Shown one piece after another: positions 1 to 7,792 of a DNA stretch of 64,000 nt (position 1 is the stretch's first letter; the number at the start of each line of letters is the position of its first letter). Under the pieces are notes generated by a model that did no database searches, had not been told where the DNA came from, and saw nothing but the letters and a program-made list of their open reading frames with translations. The stretch comes from Microbacterium dauci (GTDB lineage Bacteria > Actinomycetota > Actinomycetes > Actinomycetales > Microbacteriaceae), in NCBI RefSeq assembly GCF_030065535.1, contig NZ_JASJND010000008.1, positions 38,109 through 102,108 of the forward strand, written 5' to 3'. A program made the position numbers and the translations under genes.

Positions 1-767
1 TATTGCGAGGAGAACGCCTGCACACCCAGGGGGAGGGTGAACTGCGCCTCGTTGTTGAGGATGAACAGCGGCAGGAGGTAGGCGTTCCAGCTGCCGATGA
101 AGGCGAGGATGCCCACCGTGATGACACCCGGGACGGCCAACGGCAGCACCATGCGCCAGAAGAACGACAGGCGTCCGCAGCCGTCGAGATACGCGGCCTC
201 CTGGATCTCGTCGGGGATTGCGCGCAGGAACGGCACCAAAATGATGATCGTCGTCGGCAGTGCGAACGCGATCTGCGGCAGGATGACACCCGGAAGGGTG
301 TTCATGAGTCCGAGCGAGCGCACCACGATGTACAGCGGCGTGATCGCGACGGTGATGGGGAACATCAGGCCGGCGGCGAAGAGCGCGTAGAGGACGCCCC
401 GGCCTCGGAAGCTGTACCGCGCGATGACGTAGCTGGCGGCCAGTCCAAGCGCCACGGCGCCGACGGTCGTCGCGAGGGCGACGAGCGTCGAGTTGCCGAC
501 CTGGCCCCAGAACTGTCCGCTGGTGATGACGCCGACGTAGTTGTCGATGTTCCACGGGTCGGGGAACCCGGCCGGGTCCACAGTGATCGCGGAGTTCGAG
601 CGGAAGCCGCCGATGATGATGTAGATCACCGGTCCGAGCATGAGCGCGATGACGACGAGCGCGACGAAGTAGACGGCGGGGGAGCCCCACGGCAGCTTCT
701 GCCGCGGTGCGCGGCGCGGGGCGGCGCCTGCCGGTGGGGCCGTGGTCAAGGTCATGGTGGCGCTCAC
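1..767 (-). CDS. Carbohydrate ABC transporter permease, MalG type (3' end outside window)
   Basis: This inner-membrane permease carries sugar through the membrane together with the neighbouring permease. The visible part begins MTLTTAPPAGAAPRR in its ATG-initiated form and has a short basic N-terminus before the first membrane helix. It has several hydrophobic segments and the conserved cytoplasmic coupling loop (EIQEAAYLDG, then a glycine and LPLA), which is the EAA motif contacting the ATPase. The GTG start overlaps the TGA of the upstream permease by four bases, so translation is probably coupled. An ATG twelve bases further in is an alternative start. The C-terminus runs off the window. 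No ATPase gene is visible; this family often uses a shared MsiK-type ATPase encoded elsewhere. The substrate cannot be told from sequence. Confidence 0.9.
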   Translation of the reverse strand, partial: MSATMTLTTAPPAGAAPRRAPRQKLPWGSPAVYFVALVVIALMLGPVIYIIIGGFRSNSAITVDPAGFPDPWNIDNYVGVITSGQFWGQVGNSTLVALATTVGAVALGLAASYVIARYSFRGRGVLYALFAAGLMFPITVAITPLYIVVRSLGLMNTLPGVILPQIAFALPTTIIILVPFLRAIPDEIQEAAYLDGCGRLSFFWRMVLPLAVPGVITVGILAFIGSWNAYLLPLFILNNEAQFTLPLGVQAFSSQ

Positions 768-1780
768 TGAACGCCCCTCTCTGTGATGGCACCGGCGGTG
801 TCGCGGCGGAGGACGGAGCGCTGGTAGATCAGCGCGACGATGAGGGAGATCACGAAGATCACGACGGCGACGGCGTTTCCGTAGCCGAAGTTGCCGGCAT
901 TGCGGCCGGTCACGACCATGTAGATCGCCATCGTGTTGGTGCCGGCGACGGAGGAGACGTACTGCCCCCAGATGATGTAGACGAGGTCGAACAGCTGGAG
1001 TGCGCCGATGATCGACAGGAACGCCCAGATCCGCAGGGTCGGGGCGAGCAGCGGCAACGCGATGCGGCGCTGGATCTGCCAGTAGGAGGCGCCGTCGATG
1101 GCGGCCGCCTCGTAGAGCTCCTCGGGGATGCCCTGGAGCCCGGCGAGGAAGAGGATGACGGCGAACCCGACGTACTTCCACGTCAGGATCGCCATGAGGG
1201 TCCAGATAGCGATCGACGGGTCGGCGAGCCAGTCCTGCGCGAGGCCGCCCAGGCCCAGCTTGTCGAGCATCCCGTTGGCGGCGCCGTTGGTCGACAGCAG
1301 GAGGCTGAACCCGGTGCCGACGACGACCTCGGCGATGACGTAGGGGACGAAGATCAGGACGCGGATGACCGACTGGCCACGCATCTTTCGGTTCAGCAGC
1401 AGCGCCAGGAGGATGGCGATCGGTCCCTGCAGGACGATCGACATCAGGACGATGAAGCCGTTGTGGGCGAGCGCGCTCTGGAAGTTCGGGTCGCTGAAGA
1501 TCGTGATGTAGTTCTGCAGACCGACGAATTCCGTCGCCGGGCCGAACCCGGACCAGCGGAAGAACCCGTAGTAGGCCGCCATGGCGACCGGCAGGATGAC
1601 GAAGCCCAGGAAGAACACCACGGCGGGTCCGGCCAGCAGCAGCACCTCGAGGCGCCCCGCCCAGCCGAGACCGCGCGGCTTGCGGCGTACTCGCGGCACG
1701 GACGGGGGCGGCGTGATGCCGCCCCCGTCGTGCTGCGCGAGATGGGATGCGTCCGTGTCGGACATCTCGCGGGTGTCCAT
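764..1780 (-). CDS. Carbohydrate ABC transporter permease, MalF type
   Basis: This is the partner permease of a binding-protein-dependent sugar importer. The 338-residue product has a hydrophilic N-terminus of about 40 residues, then six hydrophobic segments. The EAA coupling motif reads ELYEAAAIDGASYW with a downstream IALPLL. The chosen ATG has an AAGG ribosome site six bases upstream and begins two bases after the binding-protein stop. A second ATG five codons later (MSDTDASH) is possible. Downstream it overlaps the MalG-type gene by four bases, giving the usual order binding protein, MalF, MalG in one operon under the LacI-type regulator. Confidence 0.93.
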   Translation of the reverse strand: MDTREMSDTDASHLAQHDGGGITPPPSVPRVRRKPRGLGWAGRLEVLLLAGPAVVFFLGFVILPVAMAAYYGFFRWSGFGPATEFVGLQNYITIFSDPNFQSALAHNGFIVLMSIVLQGPIAILLALLLNRKMRGQSVIRVLIFVPYVIAEVVVGTGFSLLLSTNGAANGMLDKLGLGGLAQDWLADPSIAIWTLMAILTWKYVGFAVILFLAGLQGIPEELYEAAAIDGASYWQIQRRIALPLLAPTLRIWAFLSIIGALQLFDLVYIIWGQYVSSVAGTNTMAIYMVVTGRNAGNFGYGNAVAVVIFVISLIVALIYQRSVLRRDTAGAITERGVQ

Positions 1781-1782
1781 AC

Positions 1783-3069
1783 TCAGCCTTGCGCGCCTGC
1801 CGCGGTCACGGCTTCGATGAACTTGCCCGAGTCGCTGTTGCCTGCGAGCAGGTCGACGACCGCGACGTTGAGCGCGTTGCCCACGTTCTGGCCGAGGACC
1901 GTGTCGAGCCACTGCGACACGAATGGAGCGTTGTTGTACGCCTCGAGGATCTGCTGCAGGTAGGGCTCGGTGACGTCCTCCTGTGCAACGGAGTTGACCG
2001 GCGGCGACTGGAAGGCCTGGTAGTACGCCTTCTGCTGCTCGGAGCTCGCGATGAAGTTGAGGAAGTCGGCGCACTCCTTCGGCGCCTGCGCGGCGCAGGA
2101 GTAGCCGTCGACGCCACCCATGATCGAGCCGGGCTCGCCGTCACCGCCGTCGATCTCGGGGAACGGGAACCAGGCGAGGTCCGGGAGCGGCTTCTCGTCC
2201 GGGGTCAGCGATGCGATCACACCGGGGTTCCAGGCGCCCATGAGCTCCATCGCGGCTTTGCGGTTGGCGATGAGGCCGGCCGAGCTGCCGGCTCCCTGCT
2301 GGGCGGCGGTGGTGAGGAAGCCCTCGTTGAAGGGCTCCGTCTCCGCGAAGTCGATGAGGTCGTCCGCGGCACGCGTCCAGCACTCGTCGCTGAAGTCCTT
2401 CGAGTCGCCGGTCTCCTCGATCACCGCGGGGCTGCACTCGCGGATGGCGAAGAAGTAGTACCAGTGCGCCGCCGGCCATGCGTCCTTCGCGCCGAGGGCG
2501 ATGGGTGCGATGCCGCTGCCCTTCAGTTCACCGACCGCGTCCTTGAGGTCGTCGATCGTGGCGGGGTTCTCGGTGATGCCCGCCGCGTCGAAGGCGTCCT
2601 GGCTGTAGAAGAAGCCGCCGGGCAGAACCGACAGGGGCATCGCCCACACCTTGTCCTGATACGTCTCTGCGGCGAACGAACCCTCGGAGATCTCGCCCCG
2701 GATGTCATCCGAAATGAGGTCCGTGAGGTCCATCAGCTGGCCGGCGTTGACCATCGCGGTCATCTTGCCGCCGCCGCGCTGCAGGAAGATGTCGGGCGGA
2801 TCGCCCGCGTTGAGCGCCGTCTGGAGCTTGCCGTCCATGTCTTCGTTCTGGACGGACTGCATCTTGATCGTGACGCCGTCGTTCTCCTCTTCGAACGCTG
2901 CGATGGCGTCCTTCCAGAACTGCTGGCCGGGCCCGGTCGTCGAGTTCTGCCACAGCGTCATCTCCACGTCGCCGCCGGCCGTGCTCTCTCCGCCCGGGGC
3001 GCACCCGCTCAGCACGAGTGCTGCGGCTGCGAAGGCGGCTGCCCCCGCTGCGAACCGTTTGGTCCTCAT
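1783..3069 (-). CDS. Sugar ABC transporter substrate-binding lipoprotein
   Basis: This extracellular solute-binding protein of family 1 captures a carbohydrate for the two downstream permeases. The 428-residue product starts MRTKR, has a hydrophobic signal segment and an LSGC lipobox with lipidated Cys23. A Gly/Asp-rich linker follows, then the fold opening DVEMTLWQN typical of sugar-binding proteins. A GAGGAG ribosome site lies about ten bases before the ATG. It is the first gene of the leftward operon, and an operator and promoter are visible upstream. The absence of any pathway enzyme in the operon leaves the sugar unknown. Confidence 0.93.
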   Translation of the reverse strand: MRTKRFAAGAAAFAAAALVLSGCAPGGESTAGGDVEMTLWQNSTTGPGQQFWKDAIAAFEEENDGVTIKMQSVQNEDMDGKLQTALNAGDPPDIFLQRGGGKMTAMVNAGQLMDLTDLISDDIRGEISEGSFAAETYQDKVWAMPLSVLPGGFFYSQDAFDAAGITENPATIDDLKDAVGELKGSGIAPIALGAKDAWPAAHWYYFFAIRECSPAVIEETGDSKDFSDECWTRAADDLIDFAETEPFNEGFLTTAAQQGAGSSAGLIANRKAAMELMGAWNPGVIASLTPDEKPLPDLAWFPFPEIDGGDGEPGSIMGGVDGYSCAAQAPKECADFLNFIASSEQQKAYYQAFQSPPVNSVAQEDVTEPYLQQILEAYNNAPFVSQWLDTVLGQNVGNALNVAVVDLLAGNSDSGKFIEAVTAAGAQG

Positions 3070-3151
3070 GTGATCACCAATCTCCTCATTGAGTGCACGG
3101 CTCCTCCGTTGAGCGTGCGATGGTCCCGACAGTGCGCGTCGGGTCGGTCCC

Positions 3152-3180
3152 AGTGTCGGAATTGTTGCCGCCGACGTCAA
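3152..3180 (-). promoter_or_regulatory. Promoter of the sugar ABC transporter operon
   Basis: On the minus strand TTGACG is followed after exactly 17 bases by GACACT, giving a good sigma-70-like -35/-10 pair about 80 bases before the binding-protein ATG. The -35 box touches the palindromic operator, which fits repression by the divergent LacI-type protein. Confidence 0.6.
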
Positions 3181-3198
3181 ACGTTTTCGAAAAGGTTT
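3179..3198. promoter_or_regulatory. LacI-type palindromic operator
   Basis: This is a 20-base palindrome centred on TTCGAA, reading AAACGTTTTCGAAAAGGTTT, with only one mismatched pair. It sits between the divergent regulator and transporter genes. It overlaps the -35 of the leftward promoter and the expected -35 region of the regulator, whose -10-like TACGCT lies seven bases before its ATG. This arrangement suggests both operon repression and autoregulation. Confidence 0.7.
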
Positions 3199-3221
3199 TC
3201 CATCGCGCTACGCTTCACGCC

Positions 3222-4235
3222 ATGCGACAGCGCGCGACCATCCACGACGTCGCCGCCGCGGCGGGCGTCTCGGTGGCGACGGTCTCCAAGGCGGTCAACG
3301 GTCGATACGGCGTGGCGCCCGCGACGGTGCAGCGCGTCCTGGCCGCCGTCGAGGAGCTCGGCTACGAGTCCAGCCTCGTCGCCAGCAGCATGCGCGCGCG
3401 ACAGACAGGCGTCGTCGGTGTGCTCGTGGCCGATTTCGAGCCCTTCTCGGCGGAGGTCCTCAAAGGCGTCGGCGCCGCCCTCCGCGACTCGCGCCTCGAT
3501 CTGCTCGCCTACAGCGGGTCGCGACAGGTCTCCAGCGAGGGGTGGGAACGCCGCTCGCTCAGCCGCCTGAGCGGCACGCTCGTGGACGGGGTCATCATGG
3601 TCACTCCCACGGTGGTGAACGTGTCCGCCGATGTGCCGGTCGTCGCGATCGACCCGCACACCGGGCCGGCCGATCTGCCGACGGTCGAGTCCGATAGCTT
3701 CGCCGGAGCGCGGCACGCGGTCGCCTACCTGATCTCGCTCGGCCACCGCCGCATCGGGTTCGTCGCCGGCCGTCCCGACCTGCGGTCGTCGATGCTTCGC
3801 GAAGGCGGGTATCGCCGTGCCCTCGACGACGCCCGCATCCCGTTCGACAGCACCCTGGTGGGCGTCGGGAGCTACGACCAAGACATCTCCCGCGAAGCGG
3901 CGACACGGCTGCTGCGTCGCCACGACCGCCCCACTGCGGTGTTCGCCGCAAACGACGTGTCGGCCCTCACCGTCGTCCGCGTCGCGCACGAACACGGGCT
4001 GTCCGTCCCTCGCGACCTCTCCGTGGTCGGCTTCGACGATGTCCCCGACGCGTCGCAGGCGACCCCGGCCCTCACCACGGTGCGCCAGCCGATGCAGCGT
4101 CTCGGCGCCGAGGCCGTCACTCTGCTCCTCGAACTGATGGGCGGCGGCACGCCGGAGCAGACCCACTTCCGCCTGCCCACGGCGCTCGTTCCGCGCGCCA
4201 CGACCGCCCCACCGCTGCTCACAGCACCCTCGTAG
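3222..4235 (+). CDS. LacI family transcriptional regulator
   Basis: This is probably the repressor of the divergent sugar transporter operon. The 337-residue protein starts with a classical LacI helix-turn-helix (MRQRATIHDVAAAAGVSVAT, then VSKAVNGRYGV) and continues into a periplasmic-binding-protein-like effector domain. That domain contains the usual AVFAANDVSALTV and DLSVVGFDDVPDA segments. The start is set by the family N-terminus; a TACGCT box seven bases upstream suggests a leaderless transcript. In-frame codons further upstream were rejected because they would precede the DNA-binding domain. The effector is presumably the transported sugar or a derivative. Confidence 0.93.
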   Translation: MRQRATIHDVAAAAGVSVATVSKAVNGRYGVAPATVQRVLAAVEELGYESSLVASSMRARQTGVVGVLVADFEPFSAEVLKGVGAALRDSRLDLLAYSGSRQVSSEGWERRSLSRLSGTLVDGVIMVTPTVVNVSADVPVVAIDPHTGPADLPTVESDSFAGARHAVAYLISLGHRRIGFVAGRPDLRSSMLREGGYRRALDDARIPFDSTLVGVGSYDQDISREAATRLLRRHDRPTAVFAANDVSALTVVRVAHEHGLSVPRDLSVVGFDDVPDASQATPALTTVRQPMQRLGAEAVTLLLELMGGGTPEQTHFRLPTALVPRATTAPPLLTAPS

Positions 4236-4258
4236 GCCGCCCCCGTACCGTCGGAGCC

Positions 4259-4963
4259 ATGCCCACCCCGCTCGACGAGCAGCAGATCACCGTGTCGGCG
4301 GCATCCCTCCGGGCGATGCGCGACGAGTTCCAGCGTTTCCTCATGGAGTACCGCTTCGGGCTTCAGGAGGTGGAGACCAAGATCTCGATCCTCCGCGAAG
4401 AGTTCCACGAGATGCACGACTACAACCCGATCGAGCACGTCTCGAGTCGGGTGAAGACTCCCGACAGCCTCGTCGAGAAGATCCAGCGCAAGGGCATCGA
4501 CCCCGACTTCGAGTCGATCCGCTCCGGCATCACCGACATCGCGGGCATCCGCATCACCTGCAGCTTCGTGACCGACGCCTACCGGCTGTTCGACCTCCTC
4601 ACCGCGCAGGACGACATCCGTGTGCGCGAGGTCAAGGACTACATCGCGGTGCCGAAGGAGAACGGCTACAAGAGTCTGCACGTCATCGTCGAGGTGCCGG
4701 TGTTCCTCTCGACCGGTCGAGTGGACGTTCCGGTCGAGGTGCAGTTCCGCACGATCGCGATGGATTTCTGGGCGAGCCTCGAGCACAAGATCTACTACAA
4801 GTACGAACGGCAGGTCCCGGCCGATCTTCTGGCGGGGTTGAAGGATGCCGCGGACACCGCCGCCGAGCTGGATGCGCGGATGGAGCGGCTCCACCGTGAG
4901 ATCCGCGGCGGGCAGCCCCCGCAGCACGATGGCGAGGGTGCGGGCGCGACGATCCTCGTATGA
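4259..4963 (+). CDS. Small alarmone synthetase (GTP pyrophosphokinase, RelQ/YjbM-like)
   Basis: This enzyme transfers pyrophosphate from ATP to GTP or GDP to make (p)ppGpp. The 234-residue protein is a single RelA/SpoT synthetase domain with no hydrolase or regulatory domains. Visible signatures are RVKTPDSLVEKIQRKG (ATP binding), ITDIAGIRI, KENGYKSLHVIVEVP (the conserved YxSxH segment) and VEVQFRTIAMDFWASLEHK. Its length matches small alarmone synthetases, usually about 210-240 residues. It starts 23 bases after the LacI gene and overlaps the next gene by four bases, so the next product may be co-expressed. Confidence 0.93.
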   Translation: MPTPLDEQQITVSAASLRAMRDEFQRFLMEYRFGLQEVETKISILREEFHEMHDYNPIEHVSSRVKTPDSLVEKIQRKGIDPDFESIRSGITDIAGIRITCSFVTDAYRLFDLLTAQDDIRVREVKDYIAVPKENGYKSLHVIVEVPVFLSTGRVDVPVEVQFRTIAMDFWASLEHKIYYKYERQVPADLLAGLKDAADTAAELDARMERLHREIRGGQPPQHDGEGAGATILV

Positions 4964-5469
4964 CGCTGCGGCTCACACGGGTCGACAATGGAACGATGAC
5001 GGATGCCACGACCGACGCGATCCTGAGCGTTGCACGCGAGCGGCTGGTCGGATCGCCACGGGAGCGACTGGGCGACTGGGCGGCATCCCGGCGCCTGCTC
5101 GGACTGGGTCGGGCCCCGCGCATCGTGCCAGTCACCGACGCCTGGCATGTGGGCGTGCTGCTCATCGGCGATGACCGGGTGTTCGCGACGGGGGAGATCC
5201 TGCGCGCACGGCACGACGCGGTACGCGGGTACACCGCCGAATCGCAGCGTGCCCGCTCCGACCGCGCGGCTGCAGCCCACCGGGGTGGTTTCGCGGAAGG
5301 GGAGGTCGTCCATCTGGGGTGGGAGGAGCTGGACCCCGCGGCCGTCGACCGTGGTGAGCGTTCCGGCATCCTGTCCCTCGTCGCGGGCGTCCCGCACGTC
5401 CGCTGGAGCGCGGCGGGCGCGACGCGTCCGCTCGCGGACTACCTCGACGATCTGCTGTCGTTGCGCTGA
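4960..5469 (+). CDS. Conserved hypothetical protein coupled to the alarmone synthetase
   Basis: I do not recognise this 169-residue protein. It is hydrophilic and basic in the middle (ESQRARSDRAAAAHRGG), with a predicted alpha/beta character and no signal peptide or membrane segment. The frame opens with an ATGA overlap with the synthetase stop. An ATG twelve codons later (MTDATTDAIL) is an equally possible start. The overlap implies shared expression with the (p)ppGpp synthetase, but no functional motif is visible. Confidence 0.7.
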   Translation: MTLRLTRVDNGTMTDATTDAILSVARERLVGSPRERLGDWAASRRLLGLGRAPRIVPVTDAWHVGVLLIGDDRVFATGEILRARHDAVRGYTAESQRARSDRAAAAHRGGFAEGEVVHLGWEELDPAAVDRGERSGILSLVAGVPHVRWSAAGATRPLADYLDDLLSLR

Positions 5470-5564
5470 GCCGATCCCCTGCCGCGCGAGGACGCCGTGT
5501 CAAGGGCCCCGGCCCGGAAACGCGGCCTGGATAGTGTGGCTATTCACCGAACTGGGGAGCACGT

Positions 5565-7775
5565 ATGCAGGTATGGCCCGGATCCGCGTATCCGCTGGGC
5601 GCAACGTTCGACGGCAACGGCACGAACTTCGCCCTGTTCAGCGAAGGGGCCGAGCGCGTCGAGCTGTGCCTCTTCGACGCCGACGGCACCGAGACGCGCG
5701 TCGAGCTGATCGACGTCGACGCGTTCGTCTGGCACGCCTTCCTCCCCTCGGTCCAGCCGGGGCAGCGCTACGGCTACCGCGTCCACGGTCCATACGACCC
5801 CGAGAACGGTCAGCGGTTCAACCCGAACAAGCTCCTCCTCGACCCGTACGCGAAGGCCGTCGACGGCCAGATCGAGTGGGATCAGTCGGTGTTCAGCTAC
5901 ACCTTCGGCGACCCCGACTCGACGAACGACGACGACTCCGCCGCAGCGATGATGAAGGGCGTCGTCATCAACCCGTACTTCGACTGGGCGGGCGACCGGC
6001 AGCCGAAGACCCCGTACGCCGAGACCGTCATCTACGAAGCCCACGTCAAGGGCCTCACGATGACGCACCCCGACATCCCCGAGGACATCCGCGGCACGTA
6101 CAGTGCGATCGCCCACCCCGTGGTCATCGACCACCTCAAGAAGATCGGCGTCACCGCGCTCGAACTCATGCCGGTGCACCAGTTCGTCAACGACTCGACC
6201 CTGCAGGACAAGGGCCTCTCGAACTACTGGGGCTACAACACAATCGCATTCTTCGCACCGCAGAACACCTACTCGTCCGCGGGCGGCGTCGGCCAGCAGG
6301 TGCAGGAGTTCAAGGCGATGGTGCGCGCCCTGCACGCTGCCGGCATCGAGGTCATCCTCGACGTGGTCTACAACCACACCGCAGAGGGCAATCACCTCGG
6401 CCCGACGCTCTCGATGCGCGGCATCGACAACACGGCCTACTACCGGCTCGAAGACGACGACAAGCGGTACTACACCGACTACACCGGCACCGGCAACAGC
6501 ATGAACGTCGGCAACCCGCACACGCTGCAGCTGATCATGGACTCGCTGCGGTACTGGGTGCTCGAGATGCACGTCGACGGCTTCCGGTTCGACCTGGCCT
6601 CGACGCTCGCCCGTGAGTTCTACGACGTCGACCGGCTGTCGGCGTTCTTCGAGCTCGTGCAACAGGATCCGGTGGTCAGCCAGGTGAAGCTCATCGCCGA
6701 GCCGTGGGACATCGGCCCCGGCGGCTACCAGGTCGGCAACTTCCCGCCCCAGTGGACGGAGTGGAACGGCAAGTACCGCGACACCGTCCGCGACTTCTGG
6801 CGCGGTGAGCCGTCGACCCTCGGCGAGTTCGCGCTCCGCCTCACCGGCTCGGCCGATCTCTACGAGCAGGACGGACGGTGGCCGGTGGCATCCATCAACT
6901 TCGTCACCGCGCACGACGGCTTCACGCTCCGCGACCTCGTCTCGTACAACGAGAAGCACAACGACGCCAACGGCGAAGACGGCAATGACGGGGAGTCGCA
7001 CAACCGGTCGTACAACCACGGCGTGGAGGGCCCGACCGACGATCCCGACATCCTCCGGGTGCGGGCGCGCCAGCAGCGGAACTTCCTCGCGACGATGCTG
7101 CTCAGCCAGGGTGTGCCGATGATCTCGCACGGCGACGAACTCGGCCGCACACAGCACGGCAACAACAACGGCTACGCGCAGGACAACAAGCTCACCTGGA
7201 TCGACTGGTCGGCGATCGATCAGCCGCTCATCGAGTTCACCTCGGTGCTCGCGCGTCTGCGTCGCGACCACCCGACGTTCCGGCGGCGGCGCTTCTTCGA
7301 CGGTCGCCCGGTGCGGCGCGAAGAGGGCTCGCCGCTCCCCGACATCGCGTGGATCCGGCCCGACGGCTCGGAGATGCAGCCCGAGGACTGGGACTCGGGC
7401 TTCGGGCGCGCCGTCGGCGTGTTCCTCAACGGCGACGGCATCCGCGAGCGCGACCGCCGCGGCGAGGAGATACACGACCGCCACTTCTTCGTGTTCTTCA
7501 ACGCGGGCGACGACGCGGTCGACTTCACGATCCCGAAGGCGACCGCGAGCCCCCGCTGGGAGCTCATCGTCGACACGGCGGGCCGCGCCGCGGACGCGCC
7601 GGTCATCGACCCGGGCGGAACCGTGACGGTCGGCGGCAAGGCGCTCGTCGTGCTGCGCGACCACGAAGAGGAAGTGGTCGAGGCCGACCCGTCGGTCGCC
7701 GCCTCGCTCGCGGCGCTCACCGGAGCCATCGACGTCCCGCCCGCGCAGGCACCGCCGGCTGAGCTGCCGCACTGA
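5565..7775 (+). CDS. glgX: Glycogen debranching enzyme GlgX/TreX
   Basis: This is an isoamylase-type GH13 enzyme that removes alpha-1,6 branches from glycogen, supplying linear maltooligosaccharides for TreY. The 736 residues comprise an N-terminal CBM48 domain (about 1-140), the (beta/alpha)8 barrel, and a C-terminal beta domain. Conserved regions are DVVYNHT, GFRFDLAS with nucleophile Asp343, LIAEPWD with acid/base Glu379, and TAHDGF with Asp451. A GGGGAG ribosome site precedes the ATG and a TAGTGT -10-like box lies about 30 bases upstream, so this probably starts the trehalose operon. The C-terminus has an acidic, Ala/Pro-rich tail. Confidence 0.96.
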   Translation: MQVWPGSAYPLGATFDGNGTNFALFSEGAERVELCLFDADGTETRVELIDVDAFVWHAFLPSVQPGQRYGYRVHGPYDPENGQRFNPNKLLLDPYAKAVDGQIEWDQSVFSYTFGDPDSTNDDDSAAAMMKGVVINPYFDWAGDRQPKTPYAETVIYEAHVKGLTMTHPDIPEDIRGTYSAIAHPVVIDHLKKIGVTALELMPVHQFVNDSTLQDKGLSNYWGYNTIAFFAPQNTYSSAGGVGQQVQEFKAMVRALHAAGIEVILDVVYNHTAEGNHLGPTLSMRGIDNTAYYRLEDDDKRYYTDYTGTGNSMNVGNPHTLQLIMDSLRYWVLEMHVDGFRFDLASTLAREFYDVDRLSAFFELVQQDPVVSQVKLIAEPWDIGPGGYQVGNFPPQWTEWNGKYRDTVRDFWRGEPSTLGEFALRLTGSADLYEQDGRWPVASINFVTAHDGFTLRDLVSYNEKHNDANGEDGNDGESHNRSYNHGVEGPTDDPDILRVRARQQRNFLATMLLSQGVPMISHGDELGRTQHGNNNGYAQDNKLTWIDWSAIDQPLIEFTSVLARLRRDHPTFRRRRFFDGRPVRREEGSPLPDIAWIRPDGSEMQPEDWDSGFGRAVGVFLNGDGIRERDRRGEEIHDRHFFVFFNAGDDAVDFTIPKATASPRWELIVDTAGRAADAPVIDPGGTVTVGGKALVVLRDHEEEVVEADPSVAASLAALTGAIDVPPAQAPPAELPH

Positions 7776-7792
7776 CCATCGAGGGAGATCGC

